From assembly GCA_001704765.1 (NCBI GenBank), contig MBFK01000024.1, positions 36,633 to 100,632 of the forward strand: a DNA stretch of 64,000 nt, given 5' to 3'. The position numbers and the translations under genes were made by a program. This document shows, in pieces, positions 35,649-43,752 of this stretch. Within the stretch, counting starts at the first letter, position 1. Every line of letters begins with the position of its first letter. This stretch comes from Sinorhizobium shofinae. Lineage in GTDB: Bacteria > Pseudomonadota > Alphaproteobacteria > Rhizobiales > Rhizobiaceae. The notes under the pieces were generated by a model. The model was not told the origin of the DNA and did no database searches. It saw only the letters and a list, made by a program, of their open reading frames with translations.

Positions 35649-36833
35649 TCAAAGGACGGCGGGGCTCTGTCCCGCCGTCCCTCCGGTTATTGCGGCGGTT
35701 ACCTTCGGCTCCGGCGAACGTGCTGCGCGCGCAAGAAAACTGAGCATGCGCGCCTCCTCAACACGGAGTTCGGGGTGCGCGCGTCCGCGGCGGTGCAGCT
35801 GCTTGGCGGACAGTGCGCAGCCGGTATCCGAAAGAGCAATGATATCCGGGTGGATGTAGCTCTTACGGCAGATTGCCGGCGTGTTGCAGAGAACCGAGGC
35901 AGCCGCCTCGCACATGCTCTTGACGGTCGGACGCTCGCCTTTTTCCAGCGCCTCGCGCGCTGCCGTGAAGGCGGCAACGCTGCCCGCCCAGGTCCTGAAT
36001 GTCTTGGCCGAAACCGAGAACCCGGCAATGTCCGCCAGGTAGCGGTTGAGGCGACCTGAGTCGACGGGGCGGAGAACATCGTTCTCATCCTTCCATACGA
36101 AGAGCTGCCGTCCCCGCAGGTCGGCGATGTCCTCGAGCAGGCGCTGCAGTTTCGGGCGGCGAAGCCGCCGCTGCACGCGTTTGCCTCCCTTGGCGGCAAA
36201 CCGCAGTTCGATGCAGCCGTCGACGAGTCGCAGGTGGCGCTTCAACAGTGTCGTCGCGCCATAGGTCGAATTCGCCTGAACATAGGCAGGACTCCCCGTT
36301 CGCAGATGCGCTTCGTCGAGCAAGGCGACCAGCCCGGCGAGAACGGTGCGTGCGTCGCCAGCTCCCCCCTCCATATGTCGGCGGATCTTGCGCCGGATCC
36401 TCGGTAGAGCCTTGCCGAAAAGGAGGAGCTGGGAGAACTTGTCGCCGCTTCTCAGCGCCTGCCACTGCGGATGGTAGCGGTATTGCTTTCGGCCTCGCGC
36501 ATCGTAGCCCGTCGCCTGCAGGTGACCGTTTTCGTCCAGGCAGATCCATACGCTCTCATAGGCGGGCGGCAGCCCCAGCGACACGACCCGGGCCTTCACG
36601 GTAGGATCGGTCAGGATTGAACCGTCCGGCAGCCGGTAGACGAACCCCTTGCCGCAGCGCTGCCGCCTGATGCCGGGCTCGGAATCGCTGACATAGACGA
36701 GCCCGCTTTCCTTTGGCGGAACCTCTTCCACGGCCACATCTCGCCGAACGCGGCTGCGCGCGGATCCCCCGTTGAGCCGATCACGCGTCACCGCCGCATG
36801 GCGGCCCGAATTGGAAGTGACTTGCAGTGGCAT
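35649..36833 (-). CDS. DNA topoisomerase IB (poxvirus type)
   Basis: 394 residues. Relaxes supercoils through a 3'-phosphotyrosine. Visible signatures are GFVYRLPDGSILTDPTVKAR, GYDARGRKQYRYHPQW, the catalytic region KTFRTWAGSVAAF, and the active-site tyrosine in CRKSYIHPDII. Length and order fit bacterial type IB enzymes, which are often part of the general stress regulon in rhizobia. A promoter-like GGAAC/GTT pair upstream (36867-36893) has one base more than ideal spacing. Confidence 0.93.
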   Translation of the reverse strand: MPLQVTSNSGRHAAVTRDRLNGGSARSRVRRDVAVEEVPPKESGLVYVSDSEPGIRRQRCGKGFVYRLPDGSILTDPTVKARVVSLGLPPAYESVWICLDENGHLQATGYDARGRKQYRYHPQWQALRSGDKFSQLLLFGKALPRIRRKIRRHMEGGAGDARTVLAGLVALLDEAHLRTGSPAYVQANSTYGATTLLKRHLRLVDGCIELRFAAKGGKRVQRRLRRPKLQRLLEDIADLRGRQLFVWKDENDVLRPVDSGRLNRYLADIAGFSVSAKTFRTWAGSVAAFTAAREALEKGERPTVKSMCEAAASVLCNTPAICRKSYIHPDIIALSDTGCALSAKQLHRRGRAHPELRVEEARMLSFLARAARSPEPKVTAAITGGTAGQSPAVL

Positions 36834-36866
36834 TAAGTGCCCCTTCCTGGAATTTCGATCGAGACT

Positions 36867-36893
36867 AACGCGGCGCCGTGTGGGTCAGGTTCC
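36867..36893 (-). promoter_or_regulatory. Possible RpoE2-type promoter of topoisomerase IB
   Basis: Minus strand GGAAC (36893-36889), 19 bases, GTT (36869-36867). Both boxes are perfect, but the spacer is one base longer than the usual maximum. Confidence 0.4.
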
Positions 36894-36945
36894 ATGCCGG
36901 ATGCGGCGCCAGATCGATTTAGACACTGAAGCGTGCATCGGCCGC

Positions 36946-36970
36946 GGAACATAATCGGTCGCAGGCGGTT
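36946..36970 (+). promoter_or_regulatory. RpoE2-type promoter of the membrane-anchored SDR
   Basis: GGAAC (36946-36950), 17 bases, GTT (36968-36970). Perfect consensus, 32 bases before the start codon. Confidence 0.75.
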
Positions 36971-37002
36971 CCATCGGCACTTGTTCGAGAGGGAGACGCG
37001 CC

Positions 37003-37986
37003 ATGAGGAAAGCTCTCAAAGATGCAGTGGTGGTGATCACCGGAGCCTCGTCCGGAGTGGGACAGGCGACGGCGGAGGAATTTGCCCGGCGAGGATCAAA
37101 ACTCGTGCTGGCCGCGCGCGACGCGGCGGCGCTGCAACTCGTGGCGAGGACCTGCCGTGATCTCGGGGCGGAGGTCTTGGTCGTGCCGACCGACGTGACG
37201 AATGCGGATGCCGTCAAGGACCTGGCAAGAAAGGCCCTGAGCTTCGGCAAGATAGACGTCTGGTTCAGCAATGTCGGCGTCGGCGCGGTCGGCCGCTTCC
37301 AGGAAACGCCGATCGAGGCCCACGAGCAGGTCATTCGCACGAACCTGATCGGCCACTTCAACGATGCGCATGCCGTCATTCCGGTCTTCTTGAAGCAGGG
37401 CCACGGCACTTTCATCAACATGATCTCGCTCGGCGGCTTTGCCTCGACACCCTTTGCGGCGGCCTACAGCGCCAGCAAGTTCGGCCTTAGAGGCTTTTCC
37501 GAAGCGCTGCGCGCCGAACTTGCCGATGAACCCGACATTCACATCTGCGACGTTTATCCGACCTTCCTGGATACGCCCGGCGTTGCGCATGGCGCGAACT
37601 ACACCGGCCGCAGGCTCAGCGTTCCGCATCCCGTCTATGACGCACGCCGGGCCGCGCGCGCCATCGTTCGCCTGGCGCAACATCCGCGCAGTTCCGTCAC
37701 CGTTGGCGCCGTTGCCGACCTGGCGCGGCTCGCGCATTTTCTCGCCCCCAATACGACATCCCGCCTCCTGGCCCGCCTCACCTCGTCCTATCTCAGACGA
37801 GCGCCGCGCGCCGAAAGGAGCAACGGCAACTTGTTCAGGGCTCCGGCAAATCCCGGCGGCATCGAAGGGGGATGGCGTCCCGAACGCAGAGTTCCAATCG
37901 CCGCCGTTGCGGCCGCGGCGGTGGTCGGCCTGGCACTCGCGGCGGTGATCGGCGGCGTACCCCGCACCTCCTACCGACGGAACTGA
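37003..37986 (+). CDS. SDR-family oxidoreductase with C-terminal membrane anchor
   Basis: 327 residues. Classical SDR body (about 1-250): [52 protein letters not shown] (Ser, and Tyr-x-x-x-Lys). The C-terminal ~30 residues contain a hydrophobic helix ([18 protein letters not shown]), which suggests attachment to the inner membrane from the cytoplasmic side. Substrate unknown. The RpoE2-type promoter is perfect, so stress induction is likely. The start follows a GAGAGGGAG-like site. Confidence 0.9.
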   Translation: MRKALKDAVVVITGASSGVGQATAEEFARRGSKLVLAARDAAALQLVARTCRDLGAEVLVVPTDVTNADAVKDLARKALSFGKIDVWFSNVGVGAVGRFQETPIEAHEQVIRTNLIGHFNDAHAVIPVFLKQGHGTFINMISLGGFASTPFAAAYSASKFGLRGFSEALRAELADEPDIHICDVYPTFLDTPGVAHGANYTGRRLSVPHPVYDARRAARAIVRLAQHPRSSVTVGAVADLARLAHFLAPNTTSRLLARLTSSYLRRAPRAERSNGNLFRAPANPGGIEGGWRPERRVPIAAVAAAAVVGLALAAVIGGVPRTSYRRN

Positions 37987-38035
37987 CCTGTCGCTTGCCG
38001 ACCCGGCAAGGATTGCCTGTTCGACAACACCCGCA

Positions 38036-38255
38036 ATGAAGGCTTTGACCTGGCACGGCAAAGGCGACATCCGGTGCGAGAGTGTTCCCGATCCGGCGAT
38101 CGAGGGCGAACGCGATGCCATCATCAAAGGTTACCGCCTGCGCAATCTGCGGCTCCGACCTGCACATCTATAACGGCCTCACACCGGCGATGGAACAGGG
38201 CGACGTCATCGGTGACGAGACCATGGGCGCGGTCATCGAGGCTCGCTCGACGACG
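38036..38255 (+). pseudogene. Zinc-dependent alcohol dehydrogenase remnant (frameshifted, truncated)
   Basis: [20 protein letters not shown], then after a one-base shift near 38130, [15 protein letters not shown] with the catalytic zinc cysteine, and [15 protein letters not shown]. This is the first ~75 residues of a glutathione-independent formaldehyde dehydrogenase-like medium-chain ADH. The remaining ~300 residues are missing. The expected GHE motif reads GDE, a further sign of decay. It lies 50 bases after the SDR gene. Confidence 0.7.
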
Positions 38256-38356
38256 GGCCGAACCTTAATCAGACCTTCAACGGAAGGTCGGACGGCTTGC
38301 GTTAAGGTCGTCCTGAAACCTTGAGCGGAAGGTGCGGCCATCCCACCTCAGCCTGA

Positions 38357-39067
38357 TCAGAATTCCAGGATCGCATAGGGCCGGCCAGTCGGCTTTTCCA
38401 CATGGGCGGCAACATTAAAGACGGGCGCGCCGCCCGGGGTCGTGCCCTTGTAGGTGCCCTTGTGGGCGTGGCCGTGGACGACGGCGCTGACACGGAAACG
38501 GTCGATGGTTTCCGCGAAACGCGACGAACCGAGGAAGGGATAGATCTCTTCCGGCTCTCCCGCGACGGTCTCGGCGATCGGCGAGTAATGAAGCACGACC
38601 ACCGAGTGCTGGGCGCTGGTCTTCCGCAGGGCGTTTTCCAGGCGCATCGCCTCGTCAACGGTATGCGAAACCATCGTCTTGATGGCGGCCTCGCCGAAAG
38701 AGCCGAGCATGTGGCGGCCGAACCCGCCGACAAAACCTTTTGTGCCGGCAAAGCCGATGCCGGCGATCTCGACCGCCTGCCCATCAAGGAGATGGACACC
38801 CGCCTTCATGAGGATGGACGAGATCTCCTCGACGGCATCGCATTGGTGATCATGGTTTCCGAGAACCGCTACCACCGGGACCGTGCAGTATTTCAAATCG
38901 GCGGCGAGAAGCTCTGCTTCGGCAGGCTTGCCGAGATCGGTCAGGTCGCCGGCGATCACCAGCACATCGGCAACTTTCGAGACCTCTGAAAACAATTCCG
39001 TATAGGAGACCGAACCATCCTCTTTCATGTGGAGGTCCGCGACTGCGGCCACCTTCAGCTTGCCCAT
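38357..39067 (-). CDS. Calcineurin-like metallophosphoesterase
   Basis: 236 residues with the five metal-binding motifs in order: VADLHMKEDGS (D-x-H), VIAGDLTDLG (GD), VLGNHDHQCD (GNHD), VVLHYSPI (H) and VVHGHAHKGTY (GHxH). A soluble phosphoesterase; its substrate cannot be read from sequence. It starts 13 bases after the nucleotidyltransferase gene, so the two are almost certainly one operon and may act on related nucleotide products. Confidence 0.92.
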   Translation of the reverse strand: MGKLKVAAVADLHMKEDGSVSYTELFSEVSKVADVLVIAGDLTDLGKPAEAELLAADLKYCTVPVVAVLGNHDHQCDAVEEISSILMKAGVHLLDGQAVEIAGIGFAGTKGFVGGFGRHMLGSFGEAAIKTMVSHTVDEAMRLENALRKTSAQHSVVVLHYSPIAETVAGEPEEIYPFLGSSRFAETIDRFRVSAVVHGHAHKGTYKGTTPGGAPVFNVAAHVEKPTGRPYAILEF

Positions 39068-39079
39068 GGTGACAACTCC

Positions 39080-39889
39080 CTATTTTCCTGTCCGCATCTC
39101 GAGGTCGCCGCCGACGTCGGCGAATCCCCATTCGGTGACGTCGATCTCATAGTCGCGTCGCGAGTACATCCTTCCGCGGCAGATCTTCGTCTGGGGCAGC
39201 GGCAGATCCCGTTGCGCCGCCAGCCTGCTCAGGAGCTCGTCCATGAGCCACAGGGGAACCCTGTCGCGCTCGGAGGGATAGATCCACCGGAAATTGAGGA
39301 GATGGATCAGCAGCACTTCCCAGTGCGCTTCCATATATTCGAGCAGCCGGCGCCAATCGATCCGGTCGTGGGTCTTGAGGATCGTGTGGGCCACGTCGGC
39401 ACCGTCGTAACGCTCGCGAAGCTGGATGAAGGATTTAGACCAGACCAACTCGGTCGGAGCGACGATCGACACCGGCGATGCGCTGATCTCCACCGGCAAA
39501 GCGTGTTCGAACCAAGCATCGTTGACGAGCATGGTTCCGTTCGGCGAGGCGAAGATGACGTCGAAGAAGAACTTGCCCTTGTAGACTTTTCCCAGCCACC
39601 GGTCGTCCTCGATTTCGACCGAATAGCCGCGCGACTTGAAATGCTTGAGGATTCGGGTGTAGTCGCCGGCCTTGCAGAAGACGTCGAGATCCTTCGTCGG
39701 CCTTGAAATGCCGGTATAGGCGCTGACGGCGAAGGTGCCGGCGATCAGAAACGGGATTTTGGATTTGACGAGCTCCGCTATGGCGGTGGCGACGAAGGCT
39801 TCGGCTTTCTCGTCGACAAGCTGTGGCAGAGCAAGGGGAGGGCGGGTCGGTCGCGGCGACTTCGACTTCGGTGGCATTGCCGATGGCAT
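39080..39889 (-). CDS. Nucleotidyltransferase-fold protein (AbiEii/MNT-like)
   Basis: 269 residues. The core is IPFLIAGTFAVSAYTGISRP followed by TKDLDVF, an NTase signature (G-[ST]-x..D-x-D; here the Gly-Thr and Asp-Leu-Asp pairs), then FDVIFASPNG. The basic N-terminus may be disordered. Family members include AbiEii-like toxins and metabolic or RNA nucleotidyltransferases. The ATG at 39889 has AGGAGAG. An RpoE2-type promoter at 39921-39946 would drive this gene and the metallophosphoesterase behind it. Confidence 0.82.
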   Translation of the reverse strand: MPSAMPPKSKSPRPTRPPLALPQLVDEKAEAFVATAIAELVKSKIPFLIAGTFAVSAYTGISRPTKDLDVFCKAGDYTRILKHFKSRGYSVEIEDDRWLGKVYKGKFFFDVIFASPNGTMLVNDAWFEHALPVEISASPVSIVAPTELVWSKSFIQLRERYDGADVAHTILKTHDRIDWRRLLEYMEAHWEVLLIHLLNFRWIYPSERDRVPLWLMDELLSRLAAQRDLPLPQTKICRGRMYSRRDYEIDVTEWGFADVGGDLEMRTGK

Positions 39890-39920
39890 GCTTTCTCTCC
39901 TGCGAAGGAACACCTACGAA

Positions 39921-39946
39921 AACACGCGAGAACTCGGCTAAGTTCC
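39921..39946 (-). promoter_or_regulatory. RpoE2-type promoter of the NTase-metallophosphoesterase operon
   Basis: Minus strand GGAAC (39946-39942), 18 bases, GTT (39923-39921); spacing within the accepted range. Confidence 0.65.
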
Positions 39947-40026
39947 GCAGCATCGAAGCGGGCGCCGCCGGAAGTCGACGAATAATGAATTCCCCGTGCG
40001 CAACCACGGACGGCCGCGCCTGCGAT

Positions 40027-40080
40027 GCCGTGCGTCTTTTCTGACGCACGGCGGTCGCTGAGCACGTTCAATTGCTGGAT
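40027..40080. repeat. RIME-like repeat, partial copy C
   Basis: GCCGTGCGTC/GACGCACGGC forms a hairpin, followed by a GGTCGCTGAGCAC..CAATTGCTG segment matching copies A and B. The large second palindrome is absent. Confidence 0.6.
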
Positions 40081-40089
40081 GGCGAACCG

Positions 40090-40695
40090 CTACAGCGCCG
40101 GTGGGCGGTAGCGTTCGCGCTCGCGTTGAACCTCATCGAGACTGTAGGGCGCGGACGCCTCGTCGAAACGCGTCCAGCCTTCCTCCGTGTAGGCCCGCCG
40201 GCGAACCGACGTGTCGACGACATTGCGATTTCTAAGGATTGCGTCTGCTTGGGGAAGCAGGGACTCGTCGACCCTGGCCACCACAAGCGTGCCGCCGCGG
40301 CGCACACCCTCGGCGTACAGATGCGCGTCCTCGTCCGGAATGCCTGAATCCGTCAACGACCCGATAATGCCGCCGGTAGCGGCACCTGCCACCGCTCCCG
40401 CGATCGCGCCCGCCGCGGTCGATGCGAGCCACCCGGCGGCGACGACAGGCCCGACGCCCGGAATGGCCATCAGCCCCAGCCCGGTCAGGAGACCCACCGC
40501 GCCGCCGCCGGCCGCACCCAGCCCGGCACCGACGCCTGCCCCTTCGGCGGCCCCGGAACTCTCGCCCGAATAGCGATCGCCGACATTATTGGCGACGATG
40601 CTGATATCCTCCGACGGAATGCCGGCTGCCTCCAGGTCGTTCACCGCCTGTCGGGCATCGTGATAGTCGTCGAAAAGCCCTGCTACGGTTCTCAT
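40090..40695 (-). CDS. General stress protein 17M-like glycine-rich protein
   Basis: 201 residues. An N-terminal alpha/beta domain (MRTVAGLFDDYHDARQAVND; AAGIPSEDISIVANN) resembles the general-stress-protein-17M domain. A long glycine/alanine-zipper region follows (about 45-115), then a second alpha/beta part (YAEGVRRGGTLVVARVDESL) and a charged tail. The Gly/Ala stretch may associate with membranes. Function unknown. I could not find a good RpoE2 motif immediately upstream. Confidence 0.85.
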   Translation of the reverse strand: MRTVAGLFDDYHDARQAVNDLEAAGIPSEDISIVANNVGDRYSGESSGAAEGAGVGAGLGAAGGGAVGLLTGLGLMAIPGVGPVVAAGWLASTAAGAIAGAVAGAATGGIIGSLTDSGIPDEDAHLYAEGVRRGGTLVVARVDESLLPQADAILRNRNVVDTSVRRRAYTEEGWTRFDEASAPYSLDEVQRERERYRPPAL

Positions 40696-40772
40696 CTTCT
40701 TCTCCCTTTCTGTAGCGTCGGAACGGGGAGCGAGCGGGTTTCCGCCCGTTCCCGATCAAAAATCATCGTGAT

Positions 40773-41084
40773 CTAAAGCGCGGTGACGTTGCCCTGGTAA
40801 TCGAGAGCGACGGTGACGGACTTGCCGTCCTTCGTTGCGGTTGCCCGCCAGATTCCCTGGTCGTCAAGCTTCAGGCCCTTGACGTCGACATAACCGGCTT
40901 CCTCGATCCGCTCGCGCGCCTGGTCTTCCGTGAAGCTGTTCTTGCCGGCGACGGGGGCCTCGGGGTTTTGCGTGCCGGGCGTGGCGATCGCCGGTGTGCT
41001 TGCGCCCGATGATGCCGACTGCGCAAACGCCGGCATTGCGGCAGCGCTTAGCAGCACTGCAACGCCAAAGATTGTGTTTTTCAT
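40773..41084 (-). CDS. Exported PepSY-like protein
   Basis: 103 residues. A signal peptide (MKNTIFGVAVLLSAAAMPAF, cleaved near AFAQ) is followed by a Ser/Pro/Thr-rich spacer and a PepSY-like domain (FTEDQARERIEEAGYVDVKG; ATKDGKSVTVALDYQGNV). Periplasmic, function unknown. GAGAGGAAAGG precedes the ATG, and a perfect RpoE2-type promoter lies at 41125-41149. Confidence 0.85.
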   Translation of the reverse strand: MKNTIFGVAVLLSAAAMPAFAQSASSGASTPAIATPGTQNPEAPVAGKNSFTEDQARERIEEAGYVDVKGLKLDDQGIWRATATKDGKSVTVALDYQGNVTAL

Positions 41085-41124
41085 AGCCTTTCCTCTCTCG
41101 GGGATCCTTATTCCCGACCAACCA

Positions 41125-41149
41125 AACTGCCCGGGCATGGTTTGGTTCC
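41125..41149 (-). promoter_or_regulatory. RpoE2-type promoter of the PepSY gene
   Basis: Minus strand GGAAC (41149-41145), 17 bases, GTT (41127-41125). Perfect consensus. Confidence 0.75.
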
Positions 41150-41312
41150 GAGGTCTTTTCGAGGTAGGTTCGAGCCGACCGCGCGCACCGGGGAGAAGCG
41201 ATTGTTGCGGGACTTTCTGAGACTTGCCGGTTGCCGCTCCCGTGAATCGAGATCTTCGCGGACAGCGCGATGGCTACCAGCGTAAAGGACGGCAAGGCGT
41301 CCAGGAGCTCCA

Positions 41313-41430
41313 ATGGAGCGCATGGCGGAAACCGGGCAGGCGACCAGTCAAAGAGGGTCGCGGCCAAGAAGACGAGGTCAAAAAGAGCAGCCAGGCGGCG
41401 GGCAAGGAACCGCACCGGGGCAAGGGCTGA
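41313..41430 (+). pseudogene. Tiny charged gene with a +1 frameshift
   Basis: An ATG with AGGAG seven bases upstream starts MERMAETG. The coherent continuation is one frame over: RRPVKEGRGQEDEVKKSSQA, then AGKEPHRGKG and a TGA at 41428-41430. Removing one base near 41335-41345 gives about 38 residues. A stem (about 41455-41474) follows as terminator. The ending PHRGKG recalls the PHRGK of the frameshifted tiny gene at 34651-34843. Very short, so tentative. Confidence 0.4.
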
Positions 41431-41715
41431 GGCAGTGGGGGCTTCCAGCAAAAAGGCCGGGCTCAGCCCGACCTTTCATCGCACCTCCCGCCGCTGCCAG
41501 TACATCCGTGGTCAACGGCGAGAGGGACAGTGTGTAGGCACTGTAGGCGCCGAACGTGACAGTAGCAAGACTGTCAAAAGACGGAGCCATTCGGTCAGTT
41601 CTGCTCAAGCCGGTCAGTCCTGCTCGCCGGCCTGGCTGATGAAAGGGGGCGGCGCGTGAGCGCCGTTTTCTTGGGAAATCTGGATATTATGGAGATCGAC
41701 AAGAGGAGCTCGGCC

Positions 41716-41975
41716 ATGCGTCAGTTTACGACAGGCGATCTCAACAAGCAGGTTGGCGACGTCACCGACGCCGCCAGCCGCGAACCCGTCGTTCTCACCA
41801 AGCACAGGAAACCCCGCTTCGTGCTGATGAGCTATGGGCATTGCGAGCGGATGCGCACCGGCGGCGATCCTCGCAGCGCCCATCGCGTTCTGACATGCCG
41901 GAGGAACACAGGGAACTCTTCGCCGCGGAGATCGATCGACTGGCGCGCGGGGAGGGGTATGACGATGAGCCGTGA
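41716..41975 (+). pseudogene. Phd/YefM-type antitoxin, frameshifted
   Basis: MRQFTTGDLNKQVGDVTDAA and REPVVLTKHRKPRFVLMSYG are typical of Phd/YefM-family DNA-binding antitoxins. Near 41889 one base appears to be missing: the frame turns to unrelated residues, while the neighbouring frame continues MPEEHRELFAAEIDRLARGE and GYDDEP to a TGA at 41973-41975, overlapping the toxin start. AGGAG precedes the ATG. It would normally repress and neutralise the toxin encoded next. Confidence 0.7.
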
Positions 41976-42384
41976 GTTCCTGCATGGTTAGGTGATCGCC
42001 TATAGCTATGTGTGGGCGTGGCAATAGCGCGGAGAAACTGAGGGCCGGAAGTCCCGGCCGACCTGCGTCGTGGTCGCGGTCCGTGGCGCGAATGTCGGCC
42101 TCACCCATCTCGCACTGCTGGCGATCACGACCCAGCCGCCGGAGGCTGATCGCATCGCGCTGGAAGTTTCCGACATCGAATGCCGGCGGGCAGGCCTCAG
42201 CGACGTCAAGCGATGCTGGGGCGTCGTCGATGAATACAATTACGATGTCGCCGAGCGATCCTGCTACATCGAGCCCGATGAAAAAGCGCTCGGCCGTTTC
42301 AGCAAGGCCTTCATGATGAAGATCGCAGCAGCCTTCGGCGAGGCGTCACGCAAAGCGGGTCGCCGCGTCGATCGGACGGAGTAA
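41965..42384 (+). pseudogene. PemK/MazF-like growth-inhibitor toxin with two in-frame TAG codons
   Basis: From the ATG at 41965 the frame reads MSREFLHG, TAG (41989), VIAYSYVWAWQ, TAG (42025), then RGETEGRKSRPTCVVVAVRG and an intact body to a TAA at 42382 (FSKAFMMKIAAAFGEASRKA). VIAYSYVW and EGRKSRPTCVV are PemK-like plasmid-maintenance toxin features. Both interruptions are TAG. The toxin should be inactive unless these are read through. The family assignment is from general resemblance only. Confidence 0.6.
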
Positions 42385-43017
42385 GCGGACGGCAGCCCCG
42401 ATTGTCCGGGCCGGTCACGTCGATAGTTACGTGTTCGGGCGACGACACGTTGGCAATGGTCGGTCGACTCGCAGGAAAGCTTGCTGGGGATCACCGGGCC
42501 AGCGTCGGGCCGCGCGGCTTCAGGGGATATCGATGTGCGGTCCGCAGACAATGCGGTTCCAGCCCGCGGCGATCTCGCGGGACATCAGAGGGATGAGGGC
42601 AAGGGCCGCGTTTCGCATCGATTACGTTGGCCGGGGTGGACGAAGGGCATTACACGGATGGAGCCTTGGCACTCGCAGGCGTGGGCTAACTTGCGTAGCG
42701 CTGAACCGGGTGGCCGTCATGGTCTGTCGCGCGCCTCCGGTTGCACGAGACCATTCCCGTTTTCTATGTCGCTCTTCTAGGCGACCGCCTGCTTAGCGGC
42801 CAACCCCTGAAGGGGTACTCTCGAAGAAATTCAGCAAAATTCGATTTCTGTTCTTTGTGCGGGCGCCAGGCACTTCTCCCGCAAGCGGGAGAAGTGCGCC
42901 CGCTTGTCCGGCGGAAAATTGAATTTTGCAGAACTTTCTCCGAGATGACCGCAGCAGATCGGACGTCTCTTCAGGCTCCATCGGGAATGGTCCCGAGCAA
43001 CCGAAGGAGACAGTACC
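42385..43017. other. Gene-poor stretch with a nested palindrome
   Basis: 633 bases. No coding frame is convincing. The right part contains a perfect 12-bp hairpin CACTTCTCCCGC (42871-42882) with 42885-42896, extended by GGGCG/CGCCC. It is enclosed by an imperfect inverted repeat of about 27 bases (42822-42848 against 42911-42944, sharing CAAAATTC/GAATTTTG). It is probably another intergenic palindrome family and lies in the leader of the DUF736 gene. Confidence 0.5.
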
Positions 43018-43341
43018 ATGGCCACCACGATCGCAACCCTCACCCAGAAGACCGACGGCACCCTCGAAGGCATCTTCGCCACCATCCGGGTCAACGCCCC
43101 GATCGCCATCGTCCCGAATGCCAACAAGGCGAGCGAAGACGCCCCAGACTATCGCGTCATCCATCGTCGCACCGGCTTCGAGATCGGCGCCGCCTGGAAC
43201 CGCATCGCCCGCCAGACCGGCGAGGAATACCTCTCCGTCAAGCTGGAGGCTCCGGAGATCGGGGTCATCTTCGGCAACCTGGCCTCCGCCCCCGGCGGCG
43301 ATCCGAGCCGCAAGGTCATCCTCTGGAACAACCCCGCCTGA
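43018..43341 (+). CDS. DUF736 family protein
   Basis: 107 residues: MATTIATLTQKTDGTLEGIF, NAPIAIVPNANKASEDAPDY, RVIHRRTGFEIGAAWNRIAR and YLSVKLEAPEIGVIFGNLAS. DUF736 is a single-domain family frequent on conjugative plasmids and integrative elements of rhizobia, near tra genes. Function unknown; an OB-like or ssDNA-related role is possible but not shown. AAGGAGACAG precedes the ATG. It appears intact. Confidence 0.9.
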   Translation: MATTIATLTQKTDGTLEGIFATIRVNAPIAIVPNANKASEDAPDYRVIHRRTGFEIGAAWNRIARQTGEEYLSVKLEAPEIGVIFGNLASAPGGDPSRKVILWNNPA

Positions 43342-43407
43342 GCCGCCATCCGGCCCCCGCACCCAGCGGGGGCCGTCTCATCTTCCTACCAATTGTTGGA
43401 GCTTCCC

Positions 43408-43752
43408 ATGATACTCATCACCGATGAAATCCGTGCAGTACTGATCGCCAACGGCGAACGTTTCCGCCGCGACCCCGACTTTGATCCCCCTCCCGTCGTC
43501 AAGCTGTTCACGCCTGATGCGGCCGCGACATGGCTGATTGCCTCGGCTGAGCCGGATGACCCCGGCCTGCTCTATGGGCTCTGTGACCTCGGCGTCGGTT
43601 TTCCGGAATTAGGCAGTGTTTTGCTTTCGGAGATCGAGACGATTCGCGGCCGGCTCGGGCTTCCCGTCGAGCGGGATCTCGGCTTCAGGGCGGACCGGCC
43701 CATCTCCGCCTATGCGCGGGAGGCGACGAGCGCCCGGCGCATCGTCGCCTGA
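43408..43752 (+). CDS. DUF2958 family protein
   Basis: 114 residues: MILITDEIRAVLIANGERFR, DPDFDPPPVVKLFTPDAAAT, WLIASAEPDDPGLLYGLCDL, GVGFPELGSVLLSEIETIRG. DUF2958 proteins occur beside DUF736, ParB-like and tra genes on mobile elements; function unknown. The ATG at 43408 starts the family similarity; an upstream TTG is in frame. It looks intact and is probably co-transcribed with the DUF736 gene 66 bases before it. Confidence 0.9.
   Translation: MILITDEIRAVLIANGERFRRDPDFDPPPVVKLFTPDAAATWLIASAEPDDPGLLYGLCDLGVGFPELGSVLLSEIETIRGRLGLPVERDLGFRADRPISAYAREATSARRIVA

Noticed and set aside
40696..40760. GGAAC boxes on both strands upstream of the stress-protein-17M-like gene
   Set aside because: No GTT/TT at an acceptable spacing in the right direction, so not called as an RpoE2 promoter.
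42534..42780. A frame starting with Met-Cys-Gly, as in SOS-response-associated (SRAP/YedK) peptidases
   Set aside because: Only the first three residues fit; no other conserved residues follow.
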